Shown: positions 27,276 to 36,076, counted from the first letter of the stretch. The stretch is DNA of 64,000 nucleotides from Oscillospiraceae bacterium (GCA_900768105.1 CAAGBQ010000131.1:1-64000); one strand, 5' to 3'. Numbers and translations are program-made. Notes: generated by a model from the sequence alone, not told the origin.

Positions 27276-29309
27276 ATGAGCATAAATTTCAAGGCAGTGG
27301 TTTTGGGTTCAAAGGGCGTTAATGCAACAGGACTTATAAGAAGCCTTGGAATGGCAGATGTCTATGTTATATTCGCCTCGACATACAGCAAAATTGAAAG
27401 TAAATATACAAAAGAGTATTTGCACCTTCCGAACGATAAAAATAAATGGATTGATATATTAAATAGATATACCTGCAAAAATGAAGGGAAAACGGCTATA
27501 TTCCCGTCGGATGATGAAGCGGCTTTTTGGCTTGATGAAAATTACGAAAATTTAAGGGAAAACTATATTGTTCCCAATGCACACAGAAAATTGAAAACAA
27601 TTGCCAATAAAGCAGTTATGAGCCAAATGGCGGAGGCAGCGGGATTAGCAGTTCCGTACTTTGCAAAAATCTCCTTGCAGGAACAGCCAAAAACGGTTGA
27701 TTTTCCTGTTATATTAAAGCCATTTGCGGGTTATGCCGGAAGTAAGGGCGATATATCAATATGCAGAAGCAAAGACGAGTATGTGTGCGCTTCGGAAAGG
27801 CTATTAGATAAGGGATATAAAGAAATATTGGTACAACGGCTGCTGGATGACCGAGAGCAGGAAGAAATAGGACTTATGGGAATGGCTTTGCCGGGCGAAA
27901 AAATTGTAATTCCGGGAATTATACATAAAATTCGCTCGTATCCTACGGGTAAAGGAAGCACCTCATATGCAAAATTTGAGCCAGGAACGGAGGACCTTGA
28001 TATAGAAAGAATAAAAAGGTTTGTTTGTTCTACCGGATATATTGGCCTATTTGATATAGAGATGATAAAGTCGAAAGGGGTATATTATTTTATCGAAATA
28101 AATTATCGAAACGGGCAATATGGATATACTCCGACAGCCGCAGGATATAATTTACCTTATAATTGGATAAAAGGAATGACGGCAGAAAAAATCGACGACT
28201 TCAAAAATCTTAAAAGTGTTTTCTACATAAATGAAAGAGACGATTTTCACCATGTAAAAAATGGAGAGATAGGATTGAAAGATTGGATTAAGCAGTTCAA
28301 TTTGGCAACAGCATACGGAATGTTCTGCAAAGGCGACCAAAGACCGTTTATAAGGCAGTATGTAAAAATTCCGGACAGAGTATCAATAGGACTTCATAAG
28401 GTGGCACAACGGCTGCGTGGTTTGCTGATAAAAGAAGAATGGAGTATTGCGATAAGAAAAAAAGAAGGAAACTTTTTGTGGGAGGAAGGGTCGAAAAAAA
28501 GACCTTTTAGGGTTTTAAAGAACACATTAAGATATTGGGCGGCGGATCCGTTTATAATATCAAAGGACGACAAAGACTATTTGTTTTTTGAAATGTTTGA
28601 CCGTTTTAAGGGAAAAGGGGTCATAGGATATAGAGAAATAAGTGACGGCAAAATAGGCAAGATGAAGATTGCATATCAGGCAGTACACCATCTATCGTTC
28701 CCATATATTTTTGTTTGGAAAGAAAATTATTATATAATGCCTGAATATTCGGAGGGTGAAAAGCTGTTTATACTTAAGGCGTCCCATTTTCCTGATGTGT
28801 GGGAAGAAACCTATGACTTGATAACGGGAAAAAGGTTAGTGGATTCGGTTTTGCTGAAAAAGGATAATAGCACATATTTATTCACTCAAGAGCTTAAAAG
28901 CGGATACTCCTCCGACGAACTTTGTACATTTATAAAAAAGGGAGAAAGTTGGGTCGGGCATCCATTAAATCCGTTAGTAAAAACTCCTTCAAATGCAAGG
29001 CTCGGCGGAAAGATATTTTTTGCAAAAAATAAGCTTATTCGCGTTGCTCAAGACTGTAAAACCGAGTATGGAAAACGGCTTAATTTTAATGAAATTTTAG
29101 TTTTAGATGAAGAAAATTTTAATGAAAAAATTATAAGCACAATAGCTCCCGATGATATTTCTACGGATACAGCTAAAAGGTTTTATGGTATACACACATA
29201 CAATTTCAATGATAAATATGAGGTTATCGACCTAAAAAATAAAAGCAAAGTTAAATTAGGCAATATAATAAATGTGTTTTTAAAAATTATAAAAAGATTA
29301 AAAAGGTAG
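27276..29309 (+). CDS. Fusion protein: ATP-grasp ligase plus beta-propeller (GINT1-N-like) domain
   Basis: A 677-residue, two-part protein. Residues 1-310 form an ATP-grasp ligase: an N-terminal pre-ATP domain (KAVVLGSKGVNATGLIRSLG), ATP-binding FPVILKPFAGYAGSKGD, and the metal-binding end GLFDIEMIKSKGVYYFIEINYRNGQ. Such domains join carboxylates to amines. Residues about 400-660 resemble the five-bladed propeller domain found at the N-terminus of plant glucosamine inositolphosphorylceramide transferases and in many bacterial polysaccharide proteins: WAADPFIISKDDKDYLFFE, HHLSFPYIFVWKENYYIMPE, and repeated blade motifs. A plausible role is linking an amino acid to a sugar, with the propeller binding glycan; that is inference. 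Start ATG after AAGGATGTGG. Confidence 0.78.
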   Translation: MSINFKAVVLGSKGVNATGLIRSLGMADVYVIFASTYSKIESKYTKEYLHLPNDKNKWIDILNRYTCKNEGKTAIFPSDDEAAFWLDENYENLRENYIVPNAHRKLKTIANKAVMSQMAEAAGLAVPYFAKISLQEQPKTVDFPVILKPFAGYAGSKGDISICRSKDEYVCASERLLDKGYKEILVQRLLDDREQEEIGLMGMALPGEKIVIPGIIHKIRSYPTGKGSTSYAKFEPGTEDLDIERIKRFVCSTGYIGLFDIEMIKSKGVYYFIEINYRNGQYGYTPTAAGYNLPYNWIKGMTAEKIDDFKNLKSVFYINERDDFHHVKNGEIGLKDWIKQFNLATAYGMFCKGDQRPFIRQYVKIPDRVSIGLHKVAQRLRGLLIKEEWSIAIRKKEGNFLWEEGSKKRPFRVLKNTLRYWAADPFIISKDDKDYLFFEMFDRFKGKGVIGYREISDGKIGKMKIAYQAVHHLSFPYIFVWKENYYIMPEYSEGEKLFILKASHFPDVWEETYDLITGKRLVDSVLLKKDNSTYLFTQELKSGYSSDELCTFIKKGESWVGHPLNPLVKTPSNARLGGKIFFAKNKLIRVAQDCKTEYGKRLNFNEILVLDEENFNEKIISTIAPDDISTDTAKRFYGIHTYNFNDKYEVIDLKNKSKVKLGNIINVFLKIIKRLKR

Positions 29310-29315
29310 AAAACG

Positions 29316-30317
29316 ATGTATTTAAAGAATGGCAATAATATAAGTGCCTTTGATATAACAAAATTTATAATGGCAATTATGGTTGTCGGCATACATACAT
29401 TAGGAAAATACGGAATATACCCATTGTTTAGAATGGCAGTGCCTTTATTCTTTATGATGAGCAGTTACCTGTTCTTTAAAAATCTGAAAGGGAAAAATGA
29501 AAAGGAATATTTAAAAAAGTTTTGCCGAAGGAATATTAAGCTCTATATTTTTTGGTTTATAGCGTTATCGCCGATATTTTTGTTTTCGGGAGGCTATTTG
29601 GAAGGAAATGTTGTTCTTAATTTTATAAAATTAGGAGCAAGAATTATATTTGGCTCGTCATTTGTGGCATCGTGGTATATATCGGCTTTAGTTATAGGGG
29701 TTTGCGCCGTATTTTTTCTAAAGGATAGAACAAACATATACTTTATTTTAGTTGTAGCATTTTGTGCATATGCAATATGTTGCCTTAATAGCAACTACCG
29801 TAATTTGTTTGGAAATAATTCTTTGATAACTACGATAAACGAAATATATCCGGGCACTATATACAACGGATTTCCCGTGGGGCTTGTTTGGATCGGTTTA
29901 GGGTATACATTTTCATATAAAGAGAATAAATTAGGAATATTACAAAGCGGGGTAGGTCTTTTAGTCTCGTTTCTATTGTTATTAGTTGAAGATTGGGCAG
30001 TGAAAAAAAGCGGCTTGGTTGTGGATAATGATTGTTATTTTATGCTTATACCTACATGCTATTTTTCATTTAGCTGTTTATTGAAATGCAAATGGAGTAA
30101 TGAAAATACAAAGATATTGAGAAAACTTAGTACAGTAATATATTGTGTGCACGGATCAGTAGCAACTGTTATATCCTATTATTTGATACGAGGCGTGGAA
30201 AAAGAGGACTGCATATTTAAATTTTTAATTGTACTATTATTAAGCCTAATAATATCTATTGTAATTTGCATATTAGGAAAGCATAAATGGTTCCGTTGGC
30301 TGAAGCTTGCTTATTGA
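29316..30317 (+). CDS. Membrane acyltransferase, family 3 (second copy)
   Basis: A 333-residue polytopic protein, last gene of the polysaccharide operon. The N-terminal ISAFDITKFIMAIMVVGIHTLG holds the acyltransferase-3 signature histidine. It is followed by LFRMAVPLFFMMSSYLFF, KFCRRNIKLYIFWF and about eight more helices. It is unlike the first copy in sequence and probably acylates another position. It is the most AT-rich part of the operon, and no terminator follows. Confidence 0.87.
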   Translation: MYLKNGNNISAFDITKFIMAIMVVGIHTLGKYGIYPLFRMAVPLFFMMSSYLFFKNLKGKNEKEYLKKFCRRNIKLYIFWFIALSPIFLFSGGYLEGNVVLNFIKLGARIIFGSSFVASWYISALVIGVCAVFFLKDRTNIYFILVVAFCAYAICCLNSNYRNLFGNNSLITTINEIYPGTIYNGFPVGLVWIGLGYTFSYKENKLGILQSGVGLLVSFLLLLVEDWAVKKSGLVVDNDCYFMLIPTCYFSFSCLLKCKWSNENTKILRKLSTVIYCVHGSVATVISYYLIRGVEKEDCIFKFLIVLLLSLIISIVICILGKHKWFRWLKLAY

Positions 30318-30390
30318 CACAGACTTAATCGGCTCCCTCATTGGCGCAATGTCAGTGCTTGCCGGAGAAATTTTTGAAAGGCGGAGGTGA
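30316..30390 (+). pseudogene. 3' remnant of a lost gene at the cluster edge
   Basis: In a frame different from the preceding gene, 24 codons encode DTDLIGSLIGAMSVLAGEIFE followed by arginines and a TGA. Codon use is GC-rich like the genes to the right, not like the AT-rich operon, and there is no start in front of it. It looks like the tail of a gene truncated when the operon was inserted or exchanged. Its parent family is not recognised. Its last codons hold the GGAGG of the next gene. Confidence 0.5.
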
Positions 30391-30393
30391 ATT

Positions 30394-31602
30394 TTGGTGT
30401 TAAACAGTACGGAAAAAAATTTTATGATGGCAGTAAGCGCCGGAATTCACGGTGAAAGCGCCGCGCTTGAAAACGCGGATTACCACGAAATTTTTGATAT
30501 TGCGCTGCAACAAAAGCTTCTGCCATTTGTGTTCGAGGCAGTGCGCAAAACCCCCGCGGCGAAGCAAAACCCCGCGCTTTTCGCCGCCGCAAAGCAGCAG
30601 GTTATAAGCCAGGTTCTGGGGCAAACGCTGCGCTCGCTGGAGTTCGAGGAGATTTATAAAAAGTTTGTGGAGGCAGGGCTTCGCCCAATCGCCGTAAAGG
30701 GAAGAATCTGTGGGCGGCTTTATCCGCTGCGCGACCATAGGTTGAGCGCGGATGACGATATTTTTGTATGCGAAAAGGATTTTTTACCTTGTCACGAAAT
30801 TTTACTGCGGGAGGGCTTTTCGGCAAGCTGCCCGGAGGACGAACTTCTTTTGGAGGACGAGGTTTCCTATAAAAGCGAAAACAGCGCGGTTTATATAGAA
30901 ATGCACCGGCGGCTTTTCGATCCTTCGGAGGATGCTCATGATGAACTTAACGGATTTTTTGCTGATGCTCATGCGCATTTGATGAGCACGGGCGGCTTTT
31001 TTACCATGTCGCCGCATGAAAATTTGCTCTATCTTATTCTTCATGCCTACAAGCATTTTGTCGGCTGCGGAATAGGTGTGCGCCAGTTTTGCGATATTGC
31101 CCTTTGGGCAAAAAAATACACCGCGGAGGTCGATTGGGCGCTTTTGCATAACCAATGCAAAAGCGTCCATGCGGACGGGTTTGCCGCGGCAGTGTTTGAA
31201 ATTGCCGAAAAGTATCTCGGAATCGACTTTGAACCGCCGCAGCCGTGGCAAAAGCCGGATGTTCCGTGCGAACCGCTGCTGAAAGATACCCTTTGCGGCG
31301 GAATTTACGGCTCCAATGATTACACAAGGCTTCATTCCTCAACCGTTACGCTGAACGCCGTGCGTTCCGGCCGCGACGGAAAAAAGCGCGGTGTGCTTTC
31401 CTCAGTATTTCCGAAAAAAGCCTATATGGAGCGAAAATACGCCTATGTAAAAAAGCACCCGTGGCTGCTTCCGGCGGCGTGGGCGCAAAGAATTTTCAAC
31501 TATGTGAGGGAAAGCGGAAGGGAAAAGGGCAACAATGCCGCCGATTCCGTAAAGCTTGCAAAGGAACGCATAGAGCTTATGAAAATGTATAAGATTATAT
31601 AA
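30394..31602 (+). CDS. Nucleotidyltransferase-fold protein (NTP_transf_5 type)
   Basis: A 402-residue cytoplasmic protein resembling the uncharacterised nucleotidyltransferase family often found near exopolysaccharide genes. It starts at TTG 30394, six bases after GGAGG; GTG 30397 is an alternative. The nucleotidyltransferase core is recognisable in PIAVKGRICGRLYPLRDHRLSADDDIFV, where a lysine-glycine pair and the DDDI acidic motif correspond to the metal-binding site. YIEMHRRLFDP then follows, with a long helical C-terminal half. Substrate unknown. Confidence 0.8.
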   Translation: MVLNSTEKNFMMAVSAGIHGESAALENADYHEIFDIALQQKLLPFVFEAVRKTPAAKQNPALFAAAKQQVISQVLGQTLRSLEFEEIYKKFVEAGLRPIAVKGRICGRLYPLRDHRLSADDDIFVCEKDFLPCHEILLREGFSASCPEDELLLEDEVSYKSENSAVYIEMHRRLFDPSEDAHDELNGFFADAHAHLMSTGGFFTMSPHENLLYLILHAYKHFVGCGIGVRQFCDIALWAKKYTAEVDWALLHNQCKSVHADGFAAAVFEIAEKYLGIDFEPPQPWQKPDVPCEPLLKDTLCGGIYGSNDYTRLHSSTVTLNAVRSGRDGKKRGVLSSVFPKKAYMERKYAYVKKHPWLLPAAWAQRIFNYVRESGREKGNNAADSVKLAKERIELMKMYKII

Positions 31603-31604
31603 CA

Positions 31605-31638
31605 AAAATCCGTATACGCCTATGCGTATACGGATTTT
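31605..31638. terminator. Bidirectional terminator
   Basis: A perfect stem, ATCCGTATACGC with its complement, around CTAT, with an A-run on the left and TTTT on the right. It separates two convergent genes. Confidence 0.85.
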
Positions 31639-31654
31639 GCTTAATAAATCTACA

Positions 31655-32338
31655 TTATTCTGCGGCCTTGTTTATGCAGGAAATTGCATTAAGGCTGCGC
31701 GGATAGCCCACATAGGGCAGGCATTGGGAAACAACGCGAAGCAAAAAATCCTTGTTGTTGCCAATATTCATATTTCCCCTTGCGTGGGCAATAAGCTGCG
31801 GTTCGCAGTCGCCCTGCGCAAGCAAAAAGCAAAATGTAATCATTTCCCGCAGCCGCAAATTAAGACCGGTGCGGGTGTAATAATCGCCGAAGCAGTTATC
31901 GGCAGGCCAGCGGTTTATATGTCCCGCCTTCCATGCTTCCTTCATATGCTCGCCGAAGATTGCGGCTTGCGCCGCAATTCCTTTTTCAAGGCGGCTTTCC
32001 GCGGTGGTGGTTGCCCGACCCGGCAGGGGAAGGCTTATGCCGCGTGCCTCAAAAGCGGCCGTGGCAGCCTTCATAAAAGGAAGCATACGCCCATAGCCGA
32101 GATAATCCGCACCCTGATAAACCGTTTCGGATATTTCAACCGGTGTAACTCCCGCGTCAAGTGCGGCGGGAAGCATTTCGGAAAAGGCTTCTTCGCCGCC
32201 GCAGCCCATAAGGGCAGCAAGAATGGCAATATAGCGGGTTTTCGGTTCAAGCCGCGCCGCTTCTTCATTGGGAACCTCATCGAAGGCAAAGTGGTCAAAG
32301 CGTTCATAAAATTCCGGATTGGCGGTTCTTACATCCAT
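31655..32338 (-). CDS. Carboxymuconolactone decarboxylase-family protein, two domains
   Basis: A 227-residue protein made of two AhpD/CMD-like helical units. The first (about 30-100) has YIAILAALMGCGGEEAFSEML and GVTPVEISETVYQGADYLGY. The second (about 140-220) has LREMITFCFLLAQGDCEPQL. The start is ATG 32338 (MDVRTANPEF) after ACGGAAG; an earlier in-frame ATG at 32380 lies inside the flavodoxin gene. Enzymes of this fold range from decarboxylases to peroxiredoxin-like reductases. The pairing with flavodoxin, 16 bases upstream, suggests a redox or stress role, unproven. Confidence 0.85.
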   Translation of the reverse strand: MDVRTANPEFYERFDHFAFDEVPNEEAARLEPKTRYIAILAALMGCGGEEAFSEMLPAALDAGVTPVEISETVYQGADYLGYGRMLPFMKAATAAFEARGISLPLPGRATTTAESRLEKGIAAQAAIFGEHMKEAWKAGHINRWPADNCFGDYYTRTGLNLRLREMITFCFLLAQGDCEPQLIAHARGNMNIGNNKDFLLRVVSQCLPYVGYPRSLNAISCINKAAE

Positions 32339-32354
32339 TGTTCGCACTTCCGTT

Positions 32355-32822
32355 TCAAATGGAATTTGCCCACGCCGCAAGTTCGGAATCGGACATATTG
32401 TTCAGGAGCTTGCCCTCGTTCCAGTTTGCCGCAGGGCAAACCTTCTTCAAAACATCAACCGTTTTTCCAAGTCCGCTTCCGCCGGAGGTTGCAAAGGGAA
32501 CAAGAGTTTTTCCGGAAAAGTCATAGCTTTCTACAAAGGTATCAATGATAGTCGGCGCAACATACCACCAAATAGGAAAGCCGATGAAAATTTCGTCATA
32601 GTCGCTCATATTACCGAGCTTTTCGGCAATTTCGGGGCGGGAATCCGGGTTTTTCATTTCAACGGTGCTGCGGCTTTTGTCATCGCGCCAATCAAGGTCC
32701 GCTTCGGTATAGGGAACGGCCGGCTTTATTTCAAAAAGGTCTGCGTTTATCGCCTTTGCAAGGCGCTCTGCGGTTTTTTCGGTAACTCCGCTTGCAGAAA
32801 AATAAGCAACAAGTTTTTTCAT
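32355..32822 (-). CDS. Flavodoxin
   Basis: An FMN-binding electron carrier, 155 residues. The phosphate-binding loop is AYFSASGVTEKTAERLA (S-x-S-G-x-T). GFPIWWYVAPTIIDTFVE provides the aromatic residue next to the isoalloxazine, and LVPFATSGGSGLGKT is typical of the flavodoxin-4 subfamily. It starts at ATG after AAATTGGAGAAAA. It is first in a two-gene leftward operon with the CMD-family protein. Its own promoter carries a short dyad near the start site. Confidence 0.93.
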   Translation of the reverse strand: MKKLVAYFSASGVTEKTAERLAKAINADLFEIKPAVPYTEADLDWRDDKSRSTVEMKNPDSRPEIAEKLGNMSDYDEIFIGFPIWWYVAPTIIDTFVESYDFSGKTLVPFATSGGSGLGKTVDVLKKVCPAANWNEGKLLNNMSDSELAAWANSI

Positions 32823-32851
32823 TTCGTTTTTTCTCCAATTTATTTATTTTC

Positions 32852-32864
32852 GTCTGTAACAGAC
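32852..32864. promoter_or_regulatory. Short dyad at the flavodoxin transcription start
   Basis: GTCTG-TAA-CAGAC, 5-bp arms. It lies just downstream of the flavodoxin -10 box, where a repressor would block initiation. Confidence 0.35.
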
Positions 32865-32874
32865 CTACGCTGAT

Positions 32875-32903
32875 ATTATAGGCGCTTTTGAAGAAAAGTT
32901 CAA
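32875..32903 (-). promoter_or_regulatory. Promoter of the flavodoxin operon
   Basis: On the minus strand, TTGAAC (32903-32898), a 17-base spacer and TATAAT (32880-32875). Confidence 0.7.
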
Positions 32904-33150
32904 CAACCGTGCGGAAAAAGTGCGGGAACAAAGGCGCAGAAGGGCTAAATATTACATAAAAGCGGTCAATTATTACATTGGCGGCGCAGAGATAATAGAT
33001 TTTGATATAATACAATCGGGAAAAGGATATTAAGATGCTTTTTTAAAATACCGAGCAAAAGCCGGCCTCTGCTCTGCGGTTTGCGGAGCGGAGGCTGCTT
33101 TTGCGAGAGGGGCAGGCTGCCCCGCAGGAATCGACGGAATATCTATGCTA

Positions 33151-33179
33151 TTGACATAATATTGTATAAATATTATAAT
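33151..33179 (+). promoter_or_regulatory. Perfect-consensus promoter of the LytTR-GHKL operon
   Basis: TTGACA (33151-33156), exactly 17 bases, TATAAT (33174-33179), within a very AT-rich stretch. About 55 bases upstream of the first gene. Confidence 0.8.
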
Positions 33180-33233
33180 TTTATTATAGTAATACATAAT
33201 ATTTGACAAGGAATACAAGCTGACAGAAGGAAA

Positions 33234-33941
33234 ATGTATAAGATAATTATTTGTGATGATGAAAAAAGCTGCATTGAAAAGATGGAACAGTCCGTAAAAG
33301 ATTTTTTTGCAGATGAAGAAATACGCATAATTCTGTTTTCGGATGGCGAAGCTCTGCTTCGCAGCGACGCCGCGATTATGGGTGCGGATATTCTTATTAT
33401 GGATATCTGTCTTGGCGGAATGGACGGTCTTGAATGCAGCAAACGGGTAATAGAGCTTAACCCGTATATCCAGGTTATATTTGTGACGAACTATATGGAC
33501 TATGTGGAAAATTCATACGATATTCCGCATTTGTGGTATCTTAATAAGGCGAAGCAATCCGAATTTATAGGAAAAGCGCTTGGAAAGGCAAAAAGCGTTA
33601 TTGATGAGCAAAAATCACAAAGTATAATTGCTACGCTGAACGGAGTAAGCACTGCAATTCCATGCAGGGATATACTTTATTTTGAGCAAAGAGGAAGAAA
33701 AACCTTTATAGTAACAAAAACAAGCACATTTGAGGAATACAGCAACATAGACCACTTTGAAAATATGGTTGCGAACAGCGCTTTTGTGCGCTGCCACAAA
33801 AGCTTTCTTGTAAATATGCACGAAGTGCGCATGGTTGGAAGGCAGGAGCTTGAAATGCTTTGCGGACAGGTGGTTCCGGTAAGCCGCAGCTTTCGCCAAA
33901 ATGTGCAAAGCTTTATGCTTTTGGAAACCGCCGAAAAATAG
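33234..33941 (+). CDS. LytTR-family response regulator (AgrA-like)
   Basis: A 235-residue regulator. The receiver domain has D8-D9 and phospho-Asp57 in ILIMDICLGG. The C-terminal LytTR DNA-binding domain (about 125-232) has the family sequence CRDILYFEQRGRKTFIVT and FVRCHKSFLVNMHEVRM. AAGGAAA precedes the ATG. It is followed 21 bases later by a GHKL kinase. Regulators of this kind usually answer peptide signals or control bacteriocin and surface genes. No AgrB or pheromone gene is adjacent, so the signal is unknown. Confidence 0.94.
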   Translation: MYKIIICDDEKSCIEKMEQSVKDFFADEEIRIILFSDGEALLRSDAAIMGADILIMDICLGGMDGLECSKRVIELNPYIQVIFVTNYMDYVENSYDIPHLWYLNKAKQSEFIGKALGKAKSVIDEQKSQSIIATLNGVSTAIPCRDILYFEQRGRKTFIVTKTSTFEEYSNIDHFENMVANSAFVRCHKSFLVNMHEVRMVGRQELEMLCGQVVPVSRSFRQNVQSFMLLETAEK

Positions 33942-33962
33942 AAGAAAGGAAAATGTTAAAAA

Positions 33963-35357
33963 ATGAATTGGAATTCGTTTTGTTATGGGCTTTTTGCAGT
34001 TCTCGGCGCTGCGGTAAATCAGCTTTATGTGCTGGCCAATTTTCCGTTTTTCCTTTATTTTATGCCCATGAAGGAAAAATTCGCAAAGCATAAATGGAGA
34101 AACATACTGCTTATATATTTGGGATATGTTATAATCGATGTTGTAAGAGAAAGCGGAGCTTTTGCCAGTGATTCCTGGTGGGTTTTCTTCACGGTGGCGT
34201 TTTTAGGTTCTTTTGCGGCAATAGTGTTTATTATGTTTGATGGAAAATGGAGCCAAAAGCTGTTCCTTTTCGTTGCTCTGAAGGTTATGGAGATTGCCGC
34301 GGCAATGGTTTCCGGAAGTTTGATTACAATACTTGTAAAGGACGACTATGCGCTGAATACAACCAGAGAGTATGCAATGAAAACGCTTGTTGATTGCAAT
34401 GCAAAAACCGCAGTGGACATAACTGCCGCAATGTTTGAAAGCGCCGTTGTACTTATGGCAACCTTGGTTGCCTTCAACGCCGCTTTGGCGGTGCTGATAA
34501 AGCTTTTCCAAAAGTACCAAAAGAAGATCTCCGTTGCGCCGGCACTGGTAATAATTCCTGTTTCCCAAATGATGCTTTTCTTCTTTGCATTAAGCAGCAG
34601 GGATTGGGCGCATTATCACATAATGTTTTTTGACGACAAAGTGGCGGTGGCAATGCTGATTACTATTATAATCGGCGCAATCGGCGATATTTTCCTGATT
34701 ATTGCCCTTAACCGAAGCGAATGGCAAAAGGAGCTTGAAAAGCAGGCGCAGGTAAACGAAGAACGCCGGAAATATTACGATGTTCTTCAAAAGCAGCAGC
34801 TTTCCATAAGAGAAATGCAGCACGATATAGACGGCCATGTGGCTGCGGTGGAAAATATGATTTGCCAAGGAAATACCGAAGCGGCAAAGGAATATCTTGA
34901 GAAGATAAAGGAGCACCGCCGCTTTCAAAAGCTTAATTACTGCGACAATTCCGCAATAAATGCAATTTTGTTTGACATAAAGCTGAAGTGCGACGAACAT
35001 CGCATAAAAACGGATTTTGTTGTGCTGATGAACGGAAAAAACCGCATTGACGATTACGATTACATAACGATTCTTTCAAACCTTGCGGATAACGCCATAG
35101 AAGCGGTGCTTGCCCTGCCGGAGGAGGAACGCTGTATATCGGTAAAAATTGAAGATGCAAAGGGCTGCATTACCATAGTGTGCGAAAACCCCGTTTCAAA
35201 TAACGGCACAGAAGCGCCGCAGCACCTTGCAAGCTCAAAATTGAGCCACGGAAACGGCAAAAATATTCTGCAAAAAACCGCCGCAAAATACGGCGGAAGC
35301 ACAGGCAGCAAATGCGAAAACGGAAAATACCGGACCACGGTTTTCCTCTATAAATAA
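33963..35357 (+). CDS. GHKL-type sensor histidine kinase (AgrC-like)
   Basis: A 464-residue kinase. The N-terminal half (about 5-255) has six or seven membrane helices with little extracellular sequence, as in AgrC. A cytoplasmic coiled-coil linker (NRSEWQKELEKQAQVNEERR) leads to the phospho-acceptor His287 in REMQHDIDGHVAAVE. The ATP-binding GHKL domain has ILSNLADNAIEAVLAL (N box) and a terminal HGNGKNILQKTAAKYGG (G box). The expected partner is the LytTR regulator just upstream. Confidence 0.93.
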   Translation: MNWNSFCYGLFAVLGAAVNQLYVLANFPFFLYFMPMKEKFAKHKWRNILLIYLGYVIIDVVRESGAFASDSWWVFFTVAFLGSFAAIVFIMFDGKWSQKLFLFVALKVMEIAAAMVSGSLITILVKDDYALNTTREYAMKTLVDCNAKTAVDITAAMFESAVVLMATLVAFNAALAVLIKLFQKYQKKISVAPALVIIPVSQMMLFFFALSSRDWAHYHIMFFDDKVAVAMLITIIIGAIGDIFLIIALNRSEWQKELEKQAQVNEERRKYYDVLQKQQLSIREMQHDIDGHVAAVENMICQGNTEAAKEYLEKIKEHRRFQKLNYCDNSAINAILFDIKLKCDEHRIKTDFVVLMNGKNRIDDYDYITILSNLADNAIEAVLALPEEERCISVKIEDAKGCITIVCENPVSNNGTEAPQHLASSKLSHGNGKNILQKTAAKYGGSTGSKCENGKYRTTVFLYK

Positions 35358-35376
35358 AAAACGCCGCATGGCGCAG

Positions 35377-35420
35377 GCAGCTTTCTTTCTGCAAAAGCAG
35401 AATGAAGGCTGCTTTTTTTG
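35377..35420 (+). terminator. Terminator of the LytTR-GHKL operon
   Basis: A nested stem (GGCAGC.../...GGCTGC with inner TTCTGC/GCAGAA around AAAA) followed by TTTTTTTG. Confidence 0.75.
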
Positions 35421-35525
35421 TTTTATTTCCGTCGGGAGTTTTTGCAAATAAAAAATTTTACATAAATCCGCCTTTGCCGCAAACAATAATGACATAAAAT
35501 ACGCAAAAAAGGAAGAATGAAATAC

Positions 35526-36062
35526 ATGAAAGCAACCGGAATTGTGCGGCGGATTGATGACCTTGGCCGCGTAGTAATACCAAAAGAAATCCGCCGCACC
35601 ATGCGAATCCGCGAGGGCGACCCGCTTGAAATTTTCACAGATAACGACGGCGAAGTTATATTCAAAAAGTATTCCCCAATCGGCGAGCTTTCGGAGTTTG
35701 CCGGACAGTATGCGGATGTACTGTATAAAGTCGGCGGGCATCCGGTGGTAATTACCGACCGCGACCATGTTGTTTCCGTTGCGGGCTTGCCAAAAAAGGA
35801 GATTTTGGAACGCCGCGTTTCACCAATGCTGGAGGATATGATGGAGCGCCGCGCCGTATTCGGCGGTGAAGGCGCGGCGGCATTTCCGCCGGTGGAGGGG
35901 ATTGAAAGAGAAGCGCTTGCCGCCGCTTCAATAATCTCCGCAGGGGATGTTTGCGGCGCAGTGGTCTATCTTTGTGAAGGCGGCAGAGCCGCCGCAACGG
36001 AAGCGGAAATGAAGCTTGTTACCGCCGCGGCAAATTTCCTTGGCAAGCAGATGGAAGAATAA
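35526..36062 (+). CDS. spoVT: Stage V sporulation protein T
   Basis: An AbrB-family transcription factor active in the forespore. The start is set at ATG 35526 (MKATGIVRRIDD), matching the known N-terminus of SpoVT, with AAGGAAG nine bases upstream; an ATG three codons earlier is too close to that site. The protein has 178 residues, the same length as B. subtilis SpoVT. The N-terminal swapped-hairpin DNA-binding domain (1-50) reads LGRVVIPKEIRRTMRIREGDPLEIF. The C-terminal GAF-like domain (56-178) includes GGHPVVITDRDHVVSVAG. It is strong evidence for a sporulating organism. Confidence 0.96.
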   Translation: MKATGIVRRIDDLGRVVIPKEIRRTMRIREGDPLEIFTDNDGEVIFKKYSPIGELSEFAGQYADVLYKVGGHPVVITDRDHVVSVAGLPKKEILERRVSPMLEDMMERRAVFGGEGAAAFPPVEGIEREALAAASIISAGDVCGAVVYLCEGGRAAATEAEMKLVTAAANFLGKQMEE

Positions 36063-36076
36063 AAACAAACAGCAAA

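Larger units (their letters stand above)
32823..33233. other. Intergenic region between flavodoxin and LytTR regulator
   Basis: It holds the leftward flavodoxin promoter and the rightward LytTR promoter (both listed). Between them (33056-33120) is a GC-rich patch with a 10-bp imperfect stem (GCCTCTGCTC with GAGCGGAGGC) and a small one (GGGGCA, GGC loop, TGCCCC). I see no convincing small peptide gene; an ATG at about 33034 behind AAAGGA stops after three codons. Confidence 0.5.

Noticed and set aside
33030..33218. Possible small gene or pheromone precursor upstream of the LytTR regulator
   Set aside because: The plus-strand ATG stops after three codons, and the minus-strand frame has no ribosome site and overlaps the perfect promoter.
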